A stretch of DNA of 64,000 nt from Halieaceae bacterium UBA5044 (GCA_002416125.1 DIBU01000018.1:1-64000), one strand, 5' to 3'. Positions 7,401-15,193 are shown, counted from the first letter of the stretch. Made by a program: numbers and translations. The notes: a model not told the origin generated them from the letters alone.

Positions 7401-7647
7401 GCCCAAGCGCACCCTCGCACTGACACTGACGCCGCGGTCCAAGTCGCGGAGCATCCAGTTCCCTTCCAGCATCAGCCTGCGCGGGGACATGGCGAGCCCG
7501 CGCACCAGCGTGTCCCCCATCGCCGCCACCCTGGACATTTCCGCCGAAGCCATGCTCTTCGTGCCGCGTTTGCTGGTGAAAGTCTTCGGCGGCAGTCGGT
7601 CGCAGTCTGACACGACGCGACCCTGCGAAGTCATGCTCGCGCAATAA
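4423..7647 (+). CDS. AsmA-like inner-membrane-anchored envelope protein
   Basis: 1074 residues from ATG 4423; the upstream ATG at 4354 would add a non-conserved stretch and lies before the likely promoter. Residues about 3-28 form a single membrane anchor. The remainder is a very long periplasmic region of repeating amphipathic strands, ending in an AsmA-like C-terminal domain (about 840-1050: LNLRGGVSAQGATGAELLQQLDGSMAFALENA in broken form, and MIATGVGSFNLPKRTLALTLTPRS). AsmA/TamB/YhdP relatives form bridge-like grooves for phospholipid transport to the outer membrane. Which subfamily is not settled. It is the first chromosomal gene after the att site. Confidence 0.75.
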   Translation: MRKLWIIPLALLLLVPIAVFSLLSFPAVLVKTLHWGTTALTDYRLEVHGLQVSPTGMSVRFDTLSLYPQGSEGPALITVLDFEGHSRLTDLWHTNLEATSLKSSSIVVYVSADDDSEDPTPAQWLQYLRFLPETLEVDTVHVVNQDGDVSIFPLRDIRGGRVGRNAFRASLLADLDGAPLDVNLDLTAQEIFSDSGSVQFRAQLSAPEAGTQGSLSGQLTASGESLQFDVTVDAAFARVETFMSAFPKAPPLAGALALQGKLEGDLGSFSLSDARFELDNRPAYYFEASGSMASQGNPDPRLSLIASGELDSAKYFLRWLDLDLSPLGGIRASIALSGTLANPAIEQLTVVTTSSEGLWIALNGSSGPGSLGSTDLPPDTDFTLHAFAPSLAVLSPWLGQAPSVDPGPWELAAELRENDGALRVDNIRGQVGRADGTRLQVAGEIARVAIDTAADGERASGIELAVSATSTDLQEPGRWFDADLPPGFALESKARLSGTDAELILAEGSAQLSHEHLIIDISALSTRLSRDAAYTPATVRATLQALAPEASALGSFVALELPVLGALSVDADVTYTAAQVSLTDIRAALRGAPGNLLITGSLNDVTGARKITLDTKVQALNLDALLAGFAPDLQPPAALGSLQGSFALRGAQSAYSLDKLELNSTENAALNLKISGEAQYREADWRTAASIRYSSEDRDWLAALTGLPLKPVAGEIQFAADTHSARLQADTRLEESDLALSVEVTHSNGSLNSLRAALSSAMVRLEDLGLQAAGKDGDTPEAQQGTEVDADAQTTSVQQLLARLPRYPVDLTLQVGSLRGEITRFDDINVHISGSGTTYLLDQFDFNYDTAPAAIRGIVDISLDPPGVSIAGQAQSIPLNTLSRDLGIETDISGSLNLRGGVSAQGATGAELLQQLDGSMAFALENATVEGAAYDVLATGILTWLFSGAALEKSTFLDCTMAQFTLEDGIARTDSLFVESPNMIATGVGSFNLPKRTLALTLTPRSKSRSIQFPSSISLRGDMASPRTSVSPIAATLDISAEAMLFVPRLLVKVFGGSRSQSDTTRPCEVMLAQ

Positions 7648-7663
7648 GCCCGCACCACATCAC

Positions 7664-7674
7664 CGTGCTACACT
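7664..7674 (+). promoter_or_regulatory. Extended -10 promoter for the symporter gene
   Basis: CGTGCTACACT, with TG at 7666-7667 and -10 TACACT at 7669-7674, starts transcription about 30 bases before the ATG at 7712. It matches the element ahead of the AsmA-like gene. Confidence 0.4.
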
Positions 7675-7711
7675 TTGCGCCATTACCCGGCAGGCACTTA
7701 CGGACGATTTT

Positions 7712-9064
7712 ATGGCATCTCCCCGCGGCGAGTTCAGCTCGCGCTTTGGCTTCATCATGGCTGCCGCGGGCAGCGCCGTAGGGCTTGGCAATATCTGGGG
7801 GTTCCCGACGCAGGCCGCGAGCAACGGCGGCGCCGCTTTCCTTCTGGTCTATCTGTTTCTCGCCTTTACCCTGGCCTACCCGGCGCTGATGGCGGAGCTG
7901 ATTATCGGCCGCCATGCGCATGCCAATGCGGTCAGTGCCCTGCGCCAGATCTCTCCGAACCGTGTGCTGCGCAGCATCGGCGGCGGTACGGGCGTTATCG
8001 GTCTGGTTGTCGCCAGCTTTATCCTCAGCTTTTATGCGATCGTCGCTGGCTGGATGCTGGCTCACTGTCTGGCCGCGCTCACCGATCTGGCTGGAATGAG
8101 CGCAGCCAGTGACTGGCTCACGGACTTCAGTTTCTCGCGAAATCTGGTGTTCATGCTGATCTTCATGGCACTGACCGTCGGCATCATCTCCGAGGGTGTG
8201 CAGCGGGGCATTGAACGCTGGTCCAGTCGCCTGATGCCGCTATTGCTACTGTCGCTAGTGTTGCTGGTCATTTATGTACTGACCCTGGACGGAGCAATGG
8301 AGGGCCTGCGTGTCTACCTGCTCCCGGATTTTGAACGTGCGCTGGCACCGGGTTTGATTGTCAAAGCACTGGGGGCTGCATTTTTCTCGCTCTCCCTGGG
8401 CGTGGGTACCATGCTTATCTACGGCTCCTATATCAGCGATCGGGAAAACCTGCCCGTTGTGGGGGGGCTGGTTACGCTGGTCGACATCTGCATCGCCGTA
8501 CTGGCCGGCTTCCTGGTGTTGCCTGCCATGTACGTGGCTCTGCACAGCGGCGTGGAAATCTTTACCGCGGGCGGCGCGCTGATTTCGGAGGACACGCTGA
8601 TCTTCACAGTACTGCCCAAGCTGTTTGACAGCATGGGCCTGGCGGGCATTGGCGTGAGCCTCGTGTTCTTTTTCCTGATGACCATCGCCGCTCTGACCTC
8701 CTCGATCTCCATGCTGGAGGTGCCCGTCGCCTACACCATTGAAGAGCACGGCGTGGCCCGCAAACCGGCGGTGCTGGTGATCGGCGTAACGATTGCGCTG
8801 GTCAGCACGGTTATCCTGCTGAATTTCGAGGCGCTGTTCGGACTGGTCATCGCCGTTACGACGCGCTACAGCCAGCCGCTGCTCGGCTTCATGTTCTGCC
8901 TGTATGCGGGGTGGGTATGGCACCGCGACACGCTGCTGCAGGAGTTGCGCAAGGGCAACGCCGGTGTCGAACACAGCCTGTTCTGGAAACTGTGGCCGGG
9001 CTATGTGCGGGTGGTCTGCCCGCTGATCATACTGCTGATCTTCGCCCAGTCCCTGCTGGATTGA
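7712..9064 (+). CDS. Sodium-dependent transporter, NSS/SNF family
   Basis: 450 residues, the usual length of bacterial neurotransmitter:sodium symporters (LeuT, MhsT, Tyt1). The unwound first helix with the family signature AAAGSAVGLGNIWGFP is at residues 17-32, and about eleven to twelve hydrophobic helices follow. Such proteins import amino acids or related amines using the sodium gradient. The substrate cannot be read from sequence. It stands alone between the AsmA-like gene and a convergent lipoprotein gene, with its own promoter. Confidence 0.9.
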   Translation: MASPRGEFSSRFGFIMAAAGSAVGLGNIWGFPTQAASNGGAAFLLVYLFLAFTLAYPALMAELIIGRHAHANAVSALRQISPNRVLRSIGGGTGVIGLVVASFILSFYAIVAGWMLAHCLAALTDLAGMSAASDWLTDFSFSRNLVFMLIFMALTVGIISEGVQRGIERWSSRLMPLLLLSLVLLVIYVLTLDGAMEGLRVYLLPDFERALAPGLIVKALGAAFFSLSLGVGTMLIYGSYISDRENLPVVGGLVTLVDICIAVLAGFLVLPAMYVALHSGVEIFTAGGALISEDTLIFTVLPKLFDSMGLAGIGVSLVFFFLMTIAALTSSISMLEVPVAYTIEEHGVARKPAVLVIGVTIALVSTVILLNFEALFGLVIAVTTRYSQPLLGFMFCLYAGWVWHRDTLLQELRKGNAGVEHSLFWKLWPGYVRVVCPLIILLIFAQSLLD

Positions 9065-9076
9065 CCTGCCCGTCGA

Positions 9077-9550
9077 TCAGTTCAGACGCAATTCGCCGCT
9101 GTCCTCGACGTACTGGGTAGGAATCAGACCGCGAAAATCTATTTTTGCCGTAAACCGGTAGGCCAGCGCATCGCCCCGGGTTCGACCGAGGCTGCCCAAC
9201 AGCTTCAGCGCCTCCAGCAGGTTGACGCCGGCATCAATCGTCACCTGTTCTTCGGTATAACCCTCTATGGTGGGTACCTGATTGGTCACGCCACTGAGCA
9301 ACTCGCGATCGAGCAGCGCAATTCCGTAGCTGATCCCCGCGATGTCCAGAGCCTGCGCGTTGGGATTCGCAATGCGCAACACGATGCGAAAGCGCGGGCC
9401 GGAATCGACCATCGGCAGGCTTTTCACGCTGTCGACACTGATTATGGGTGGGTCGATCGAGGGCCCCAACCCGGCGCAGCCAGCCAGGAAAGACGCCAAC
9501 AACAACGCACAGAGAACTCGCCAACGCGGCTTCATCAGGTGGTTCATCAC
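9077..9550 (-). CDS. LEA14-like (water stress/hypersensitive) lipoprotein
   Basis: 157 residues. A lipoprotein signal peptide ends in LAGC with the lipidated Cys at residue 25. The mature part is a single LEA type-2 beta-sandwich domain (FRIVLRIANPNAQALDIAGISYGI is the hallmark N-P-N strand region). It probably sits on the periplasmic face of a membrane, sorted by the AGL context after Cys. Start overlaps the stop of the upstream small membrane gene (ATGA), so the two form a coupled pair divergent from the exosortase genes. Confidence 0.8.
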   Translation of the reverse strand: MMNHLMKPRWRVLCALLLASFLAGCAGLGPSIDPPIISVDSVKSLPMVDSGPRFRIVLRIANPNAQALDIAGISYGIALLDRELLSGVTNQVPTIEGYTEEQVTIDAGVNLLEALKLLGSLGRTRGDALAYRFTAKIDFRGLIPTQYVEDSGELRLN

Positions 9551-9762
9551 GAGTCGCGATCCCGAGGTGTGATTGAGAAAAAGAAAACGCCATAACCGAG
9601 GCTGAACACGGCAAAGACCATGGCCACCCAGTCACCGGTTTGCAGGTACATCCAGCTGCTGAACACCAGCATGCCCAGCGTGACGACAATCCCCGTATTG
9701 CGAGCGGTCGGCGACACAAGAAAACTCCTCTGTGCTATCCTGCGCTCCAGCGCAGCGTTCAT
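9547..9762 (-). CDS. Small two-helix membrane protein
   Basis: 71 residues from ATG 9762; longer in-frame starts would read into the divergent exosortase gene. Two hydrophobic helices (TGIVVTLGMLVFSSWMYLQ and WVAMVFAVFSLGYGVFFFS) with a short polar N-terminus. It overlaps the following lipoprotein gene by four bases. Only 19 bases separate its start from the exosortase ATG, so promoters of both must overlap the coding sequences. Function unknown. Confidence 0.6.
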   Translation of the reverse strand: MNAALERRIAQRSFLVSPTARNTGIVVTLGMLVFSSWMYLQTGDWVAMVFAVFSLGYGVFFFSITPRDRDS

Positions 9763-9781
9763 GGTCGATGATAGCACCCGC

Positions 9782-10279
9782 ATGGCAAAATTTATCCTGA
9801 TATTCCTTGCCGTGCTGGTTGCGCTGTTTACTGCGGAAATGCTCGCTCCCGTGCAGGCGGCTGTGGTGCAGCCCTTCACGGCCTCCCTGGCAACACTGAG
9901 CGCCGCCCTGATCACACCCTTCGACAGTGACGTCACCGCCTACGGACGGGTCATCGCCCACAGTGTTAATGGCTTTGCGGTCTCCATTGAGTCGGGTTGC
10001 AATGGTGTCGAGGCAGCCATCGTGCTGGTGGCCGGAGTCCTCGCCTACCCCGCACCCTGGCGCTACCGGCTGGTGGCGATCCTTGCCGGATTCCTGACCA
10101 TTCAGGTGCTGAACATTGCACGTATCATCAGCCTGTTTTACCTGGGACAGTGGAACCTGCAGATATTCAACTGGACCCACCTGTACCTGTGGCCGGTCTT
10201 TATCATGCTGGATGTGCTTGTGGTGTTCATTCTCTACCTGCGCTATCTCGAACAGCGACCCGGCGCCGCCAGCGGATGA
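9782..10279 (+). CDS. xrtH: Exosortase H
   Basis: 165 residues from ATG 9782 (ATG 9761 is possible). Polytopic membrane protease/transpeptidase with the exosortase catalytic residues: Cys73 in SGCNGVEA, Arg114 in NIARI, His133 in THLYLWP. Its short length and single-domain form match XrtH, which processes proteins carrying an IPTLxxWG-CTERM sorting tail. Its stop overlaps the start of the associated membrane protein (ATGA). No CTERM-tailed substrate lies in the window; exosortase targets are often unlinked. Confidence 0.85.
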   Translation: MAKFILIFLAVLVALFTAEMLAPVQAAVVQPFTASLATLSAALITPFDSDVTAYGRVIAHSVNGFAVSIESGCNGVEAAIVLVAGVLAYPAPWRYRLVAILAGFLTIQVLNIARIISLFYLGQWNLQIFNWTHLYLWPVFIMLDVLVVFILYLRYLEQRPGAASG

Positions 10280-10893
10280 CGCTCTACCGATTCATCGGCC
10301 TGGTGCTGTTGTTGATGGTTCCCTTTTTTGCGCTCTGGTATGCGCTGGGTGCCCTGCCCGCGGCACCCGCTCTGTGGCTGACCCAGGCTGTGCTGCCCTG
10401 GGCCCTGCCGGGGGTGGTGCAGTCGGTAGCGATCGAAGGGCATCAGCTGTTGGTGCTGACGCAGTTTGGCGAGACGGGGGAGACCGTGGTGCCTCTGCAG
10501 CAGGCCGATTACCAACTGGCATTCCCGTTGAACACCCGGATTCTCTCCTACTCCATCCCGTTCTACGCAGCGCTCCACTTTTCGAGCCGCATTGACGGCT
10601 CGCTGGAGCGCTTTGCACGCGGACTGCTGGTGCTCTGGGTACTGATGTTCATCGGCACTGTGTCGGTGACCCTGAAAAATCTGATGCTGGGGCTGGGTGG
10701 CGATCTTCTCTGGAAGACCACCACCACACCCCTGCCCTCCGCCGACGCTATCGCGCTGCTGTTCCAGTTCAGCACGCTGATTGTGCCAACGGTCGCACCC
10801 GTGTTGCTGTGGGCCTGGTCGGTGCGGGACAGCCCGCACTGGCGTGCCCTGCTCTTGGGTCAGGGCGCCGAGTCCGACGCGCGGAGTCGCTAG
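10276..10893 (+). CDS. Exosortase H-associated membrane protein
   Basis: 205 residues from ATG 10276, coupled by ATGA to xrtH. It has an N-terminal helix (FIGLVLLLMVPFFALWYALGAL), a central soluble part of about 75 residues that probably faces the periplasm, and two or three C-terminal helices. Its position and topology match the conserved partner protein found next to XrtH. The partner's biochemical role is not established; assisting substrate recognition or maturation is plausible. It ends 9 bases from the convergent MerR gene. Confidence 0.75.
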   Translation: MTLYRFIGLVLLLMVPFFALWYALGALPAAPALWLTQAVLPWALPGVVQSVAIEGHQLLVLTQFGETGETVVPLQQADYQLAFPLNTRILSYSIPFYAALHFSSRIDGSLERFARGLLVLWVLMFIGTVSVTLKNLMLGLGGDLLWKTTTTPLPSADAIALLFQFSTLIVPTVAPVLLWAWSVRDSPHWRALLLGQGAESDARSR

Positions 10894-10902
10894 CTCACGA
10901 CA

Positions 10903-11916
10903 CTAGGCGGCATCGCCCACCCGGCCATTGGCCAGTTCACGCATGAGTGCCTGGTACTCCTCGCCCCGGTCCTCGAGCACCGCCTGCAGGGCCTTTTCCA
11001 TAAGCCACCGTGCCTGACAGGTGTAGGCGTAGATACAGGCGTGCACGGCAGCGTCACTCCAGTTGTCGACCGAGCAGTTAGACGAATATTCCTCAAAGTA
11101 GGCGAGCGAGCGGATGAGGTCGGCGATGTGGCGCGGACACTCGCAATCCAGCGTGCTCTTCAACTGCCGCGCCGCACTCAGCTGCAGATCGGTAAACTGC
11201 CGCGGCTTTGCCGTCATCAGCTCACCGAGATTGGTATCGCCAAGGCTTGCCGTCTTGTCGGCAACACTGCGCGCCAGCTCAAAGGCCAGGTAGGCCGGGT
11301 CTGGCGGGAAGGTCGTAGCGGCAATATTCTGCTGCTCCAGCGACTGCAGCCAGCGTTCGCTGGCAAACTGGTAGGTGACCAGGGCTTTCTCCACCTGAAG
11401 GTTGCGAATCAGGTCGCCCAGCTGACGGGTCTGAGCGCCCGTGAGGTTGGCACACTCCACGACGAGGCTGTCGGCACGGCCGATTTCCTCACACTCCTTT
11501 GCGGTAATCTGGCTCAGGGACAGGCGGACCAGCAAGGCATCGACCCCCGCGAGACAACCCTGGTGTTCATCAAGCCACTCGCAGAGCTGATTGCCGATGA
11601 ATACCACGCGAGGCTTGGGTGCTGGCAGCGCACCGCGGCCGCCCTTGCCCCTGCCGCGCAGTAGCATTTCCAGTGTCTTGCGTTCGTTCGACGCGATTTC
11701 TCCGATGCGTGAGCCGCTGTTGACGAGGGCCGCAACCAGCTGCAAATGCTCCAGGTCTGCCTGCGTATACTGTCGGCGACCGGTTGCCGTCTTGTGGCTC
11801 GCGCCCAATCCGTAACGTCGTTCCCACACCCGGAGCGTGTCCGGCTTCAACCCGGTCAGCCTGGCGACTGTACCAATGCCGTAGAGAGGGCGAGGTTCCA
11901 TTACCGCTGCGTTCAT
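10903..11916 (-). CDS. MerR-family regulator, LitR/CarH-like
   Basis: 337 residues. Residues 12-80 are a MerR winged helix-turn-helix (YGIGTVARLTGLKPDTLRVWERRYGL, GRRQYTQADLEHLQLV). The remaining 250 residues resemble in layout the B12-domain region of LitR/CarH light regulators (a helical part and a Rossmann-like stretch RVVFIGNQLCEWL), but no cobalamin-ligating ExxxH motif is visible, so photosensing through B12 cannot be claimed. It is divergent from a sigma factor gene and near a photolyase gene, the usual company of LitR-type regulators that control photo-oxidative stress genes. Confidence 0.75.
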   Translation of the reverse strand: MNAAVMEPRPLYGIGTVARLTGLKPDTLRVWERRYGLGASHKTATGRRQYTQADLEHLQLVAALVNSGSRIGEIASNERKTLEMLLRGRGKGGRGALPAPKPRVVFIGNQLCEWLDEHQGCLAGVDALLVRLSLSQITAKECEEIGRADSLVVECANLTGAQTRQLGDLIRNLQVEKALVTYQFASERWLQSLEQQNIAATTFPPDPAYLAFELARSVADKTASLGDTNLGELMTAKPRQFTDLQLSAARQLKSTLDCECPRHIADLIRSLAYFEEYSSNCSVDNWSDAAVHACIYAYTCQARWLMEKALQAVLEDRGEEYQALMRELANGRVGDAA

Positions 11917-12002
11917 ATCACGTGCCTCAGTTGGTGTACGGAGTTATTACGCGAAAGACCGCATGCCGGATGAGTTGTCGAGGTTATGTCTGCATGTTAT
12001 CT

Positions 12003-12014
12003 GGACAACTGTCC
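12003..12014. promoter_or_regulatory. Palindrome in the MerR/sigma divergent promoter region
   Basis: GGACA-AC-TGTCC at 12003-12014, with a third TGTCC at 12023-12027 inside the sigma gene's -35. It lies between the divergent MerR and sigma genes, where an autoregulated MerR protein would bind. Assignment to that regulator is inference. Confidence 0.4.
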
Positions 12015-12021
12015 GGAATTT

Positions 12022-12051
12022 TTGTCCAAGCGGGTCGGTGCAGCGTATATA
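12022..12051 (+). promoter_or_regulatory. Promoter of the sigma factor gene
   Basis: -35 TTGTCC (12022-12027), 18-base spacer, -10 TATATA (12046-12051). A spacer longer than 17 is common at MerR-activated promoters, though those are usually 19. The transcript start near 12058 rules out the upstream ATG at 11986 and supports the GTG start at 12076. Confidence 0.55.
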
Positions 12052-12075
12052 TGCCAAACCAACAGGAGCGACGAC

Positions 12076-13377
12076 GTGGATAACTGGAAGACCGAAACCG
12101 ACGATCGCGAGCTTGAGCGGCTGTTTGCAGAGGCCCGCCGCTATCCCCTGCTCAGCGCCGAGCAGGAACGCGACATAGATGCCAGCAAGTGGCGTGCTGT
12201 CGATGATCTCTGCACGCTTTTCACCGACAGCGAGGGCGGTCGCCGGTACTTGCAGGACTTGCTCGCGCGCATCCAGCACGAGCCACCCGAGGTCGCGAAC
12301 TTTGCCAACCGTGACCACCACTTCCTGCTGCGTCGCGAACTGGTCAGCTATCTCAGCGGAGGCGAGCAGGTCGCCTCGGTCACGCTGCTCGCGAGCGCCC
12401 TGTCCGCCGGGGACCTCGCCGCTGCACGCGACACCATCAAGGAGATGGCACTGCCCGCCAGCCTCGCGGTGGGTATGGCGGGCGCACTGGCCCGCTGTAA
12501 CCAGCGACCGGTCAAATGCCGGGTTGCTGATGCACTGGACGCCTGGCAGACAACCGCCGAAGGTCGCAAATCGTCTGGCGCACGCTACCGGCTGGAACCC
12601 GCGCAGCTCAGTGCGCTGGCGCTCTCGCTTTCACGTTTCAACCAAGCCCGGGACACGCTGACCCTGCACAACCTGCGCCTGGTGTACTCCATCGCCGGCA
12701 AGGCCCGGGGCAAGGGAGCACCCTATCGCGACCTGATTCAGGAGGGCACGCTCGGGCTGATTCGGGCCGCGGAAAAGTTCGAGGCGACCAAGGGATATCG
12801 CTTCAGCACCTACTGCTACAACTGGATATCCCAGGCGGTGCGGCGCTACATCAGTGACTCCGCGGCACTCATCCGCTACCCCACCCACGTACGTGAGCAG
12901 GTGGGGAAACTGTATCGCGAGCGCAACGCGCTCTGGAGCAGCAGCGGTGAGGAACCCAGTGAAGCAGAGCTGGCCTCCGCCGCCGGCATCGATACCGACA
13001 AGGCACGGGAGTTACGGCAGCTGCGCAACATGGCCATATCGCTGGACCAGCCGCGCTTCGACGACGATGAAGAGTCCCTGCTGGACAGCCTGCCGGGCGG
13101 CCCCTTCGAAGACATCGATGCGCCCGCGGAATCGGCCTCCTTACAGCGCTGCCTGTTGCAGGAGATTGACCATCTGGACCCTGCGGAGAAACAGGTCGTC
13201 ATTGCCCGCTGGGGTCTGCACGAGGGCCCGCCGCTGACCCGGGCCGAGGTCGCCGATAAACTGTGCGTCAGCCGTGAGTGGGTGCGCCAGCTGGAAAAAT
13301 CGGCGCTGGACAAGCTGAGCCGGAACAGCGTGGTGCGCAAGGCAGCCAGCGATCACGGCAACCTGTCACCGGCGTGA
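12076..13377 (+). CDS. Sigma-70 family RNA polymerase sigma factor, group 2-like
   Basis: 433 residues from GTG 12076, which has AGGAG at 12064-12068. Region 1.2 lies at about residues 8-38; region 2 at 190-260 (HNLRLVYSIAGKARGKG, YRFSTYCYNWISQAVRRYI); region 3 at about 265-325; region 4 helix-turn-helix at 370-415 (LTRAEVADKLCVSREWVRQLEKSAL). About 140 extra residues separate regions 1.2 and 2, recalling the non-conserved region of RpoD but unlike compact RpoS or RpoH. It probably directs polymerase to stress genes; divergence from the MerR regulator suggests light or oxidative control. Its 3' end overlaps the convergent oxidoreductase gene by 25 bases. Confidence 0.8.
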   Translation: MDNWKTETDDRELERLFAEARRYPLLSAEQERDIDASKWRAVDDLCTLFTDSEGGRRYLQDLLARIQHEPPEVANFANRDHHFLLRRELVSYLSGGEQVASVTLLASALSAGDLAAARDTIKEMALPASLAVGMAGALARCNQRPVKCRVADALDAWQTTAEGRKSSGARYRLEPAQLSALALSLSRFNQARDTLTLHNLRLVYSIAGKARGKGAPYRDLIQEGTLGLIRAAEKFEATKGYRFSTYCYNWISQAVRRYISDSAALIRYPTHVREQVGKLYRERNALWSSSGEEPSEAELASAAGIDTDKARELRQLRNMAISLDQPRFDDDEESLLDSLPGGPFEDIDAPAESASLQRCLLQEIDHLDPAEKQVVIARWGLHEGPPLTRAEVADKLCVSREWVRQLEKSALDKLSRNSVVRKAASDHGNLSPA

Positions 13378-14264
13378 GGACCCAGTATGGCCTCGAGTGC
13401 GCTGTTGATATCCGGGTGCCGCCAGAGGAAACCCGACGCCTGGAGGCGTCGGGGCATGACCCGTTGACCGGTAAGAAGCAGTTCATCCGCCATTTCACCG
13501 AGCAGCAGGCGCATGACCGCCCCGGGCACCGGCATGCCGGGCAACGTTCTGAAATGCTCCCGCATGGCGGTACAGAAGTCGCGCTGTGTCACGGGCGCTG
13601 GCGCGGTGACATTCACCGGGCCGGACATCGCCTCCTGCTGCAGCAAAAAGTCAAAGGCCGCGACAGCATCCGCACGATGCACCCAGCTCAGATACTGTCC
13701 GCCGCCCCCCGGCCAACTGGCGATTCCCATACGGAAGGGCTGTGCCATCTGCACGAAGGCGCCGCCGCCGGCATCCAGTACCACACCCAGCCGCAACAGG
13801 CAGACGCGAACGCCAAACTCTGCAACCGCCGCTGCCTGAGCCTCCCATGCCTGGCAGAGTTCACTGGCAAACCCGCTGCCCGCAGCCGCATCCTCGCCCA
13901 ACGGTTCACTGTCACGGAGGCCGTAGAAACCGATCGCAGAGGCGTTGAGCAGCACCCGCGGAGGCACTGGAAGGCCGCGCATCCACGCGACCAGCGCCCG
14001 CGTGCCCTCGACACGGGAATCTACCAGCGTTTTCTTGTACGCAGCTGTCCAGCGTGCGCCCGCGAGAGAAGCACCCGCAAGGTTGACCACGGCCTCTGGC
14101 GAGGGGCTGGCGGGCACCGCCTCCAGCGTCTGCACATAGCGGCAGTGATGCGTGTCCGGGTGCGGCGAGCGACTGAGAATGGTGAGTTCATGCCCCGCAG
14201 CCAGCCAGTACTCGCGCAGGGCCTCACCCACAAACCCGGTACCGCCGGTCATCAGAATATGCAT
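13353..14264 (-). CDS. TIGR01777-type NAD(P)-dependent epimerase/oxidoreductase
   Basis: 303 residues, the family's usual length (E. coli YfcH, cyanobacterial cell-division-associated homologues). The Rossmann nucleotide motif GGTGFVGEAL is at residues 7-16; the NLAGASLAGARWT block, the NASAIGFYG segment with the active-site tyrosine, and the C-terminal DUF1731 region (LLLGEMADELLLTGQRVMP) are present. The substrate is unknown. These genes often lie near photolyase and LitR-type regulators, as here. Confidence 0.85.
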   Translation of the reverse strand: MHILMTGGTGFVGEALREYWLAAGHELTILSRSPHPDTHHCRYVQTLEAVPASPSPEAVVNLAGASLAGARWTAAYKKTLVDSRVEGTRALVAWMRGLPVPPRVLLNASAIGFYGLRDSEPLGEDAAAGSGFASELCQAWEAQAAAVAEFGVRVCLLRLGVVLDAGGGAFVQMAQPFRMGIASWPGGGGQYLSWVHRADAVAAFDFLLQQEAMSGPVNVTAPAPVTQRDFCTAMREHFRTLPGMPVPGAVMRLLLGEMADELLLTGQRVMPRRLQASGFLWRHPDINSALEAILGPHAGDRLP

Positions 14265-14344
14265 GGTCTGTATTCTCCCGTTGTCGCCGCTCGCCCACCC
14301 GGCAGCGGACTGTGCCCTGCCCCCCTTCGCGGGGTCCCGACACC

Positions 14345-15193
14345 ATGATGAGCAATACGGAGCAGGAACTGCAACAGTTGCAGGACTTCATTACCCGCTA
14401 CCCGAGGGTAGTCGCGTTAACCGGTGCCGGTATCAGCGCCGGCTCGGGCATTGCCACCTACCGCGATGCCGCGGGCCGCTGGCTCTACAGCACGCCGATT
14501 CAGCACCGCGAGTTCCTGCACGCGGCGGCTGTCCGCCAGCGCTACTGGACGCGCAGCTGGTTCGGCTGGCCAGCGGTGCGTGATGCACGGAGCAATGCGG
14601 CACATCGGGCGGTTGCCACGCTCGAACAGCAGGGTGTTATCCGCCTGGTCATTACACAAAATGTTGATCGCTTGCACCAGCGCGCGGGCAGCAGCGCGGT
14701 GATTGACCTGCATGGCAGGCTGGACCGGGTACAGTGCCTCGGTTGTGCCGCATTCACCGACCGCGAAGTGATGCAGCAGCGACTCGCCCACGACAACCCT
14801 CACCTTGCAACGCTTTCCATACCCCGGGGACAGCGACCCGATGGTGACATGGCCCTGCCTGACGCGATGTCGGCCAGTACCCGGGTCCCTGCCTGCGAAG
14901 CCTGTGGCGGTATCTTGATGCCCGATGTGGTGTTTTTCGGTGGCAGCGTTCCGGCCGAGCGGGTCACTAAGGCCAGAGCGGCGCTGGCGGATGCGGATGC
15001 CCTGCTGGTCATTGGCTCATCGCTGCAGGTCTACTCCGGCTTCCGCTTCTGCCGCCAGGCCGCCGCTCAGGGCAAGGCGCTGGCGATCGTGAACCCGGGG
15101 CAGACCCGGGCCGATGCACTCGCTACACTACGCCTGAAGACGCCCTGCGAAACGCTGCTGAATGCCCTGGTAAGGGGCAACGTCACCGCCTGA
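14345..15193 (+). CDS. NAD-dependent protein deacylase, sirtuin class II-like
   Basis: 282 residues from ATG 14345 (an ATG follows directly). Sirtuin motifs: GAGISAGSGIATYRD at about 27-41, TQNVDRLHQRAG, the catalytic His in DLHGR, and four zinc cysteines in two CxxC pairs (CLGC and CEAC) separated by a long loop, then GSSLQVYSG. The GSGIATYRD form and the loop size point to class II (SIRT4-like). It removes acyl groups from lysine using NAD. It lies 52 bases ahead of the photolyase gene on the same strand and may share its transcript. Confidence 0.9.
   Translation: MMSNTEQELQQLQDFITRYPRVVALTGAGISAGSGIATYRDAAGRWLYSTPIQHREFLHAAAVRQRYWTRSWFGWPAVRDARSNAAHRAVATLEQQGVIRLVITQNVDRLHQRAGSSAVIDLHGRLDRVQCLGCAAFTDREVMQQRLAHDNPHLATLSIPRGQRPDGDMALPDAMSASTRVPACEACGGILMPDVVFFGGSVPAERVTKARAALADADALLVIGSSLQVYSGFRFCRQAAAQGKALAIVNPGQTRADALATLRLKTPCETLLNALVRGNVTA

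Noticed and set aside
10903..11916. Calling the MerR protein a B12 photoreceptor
   Set aside because: No cobalamin-ligand motif is visible, so only the LitR-like context is claimed.
11986..12075. Upstream ATG start for the sigma factor
   Set aside because: The promoter (TTGTCC to TATATA, 12022-12051) lies inside the added segment, and GTG 12076 has a good AGGAG.
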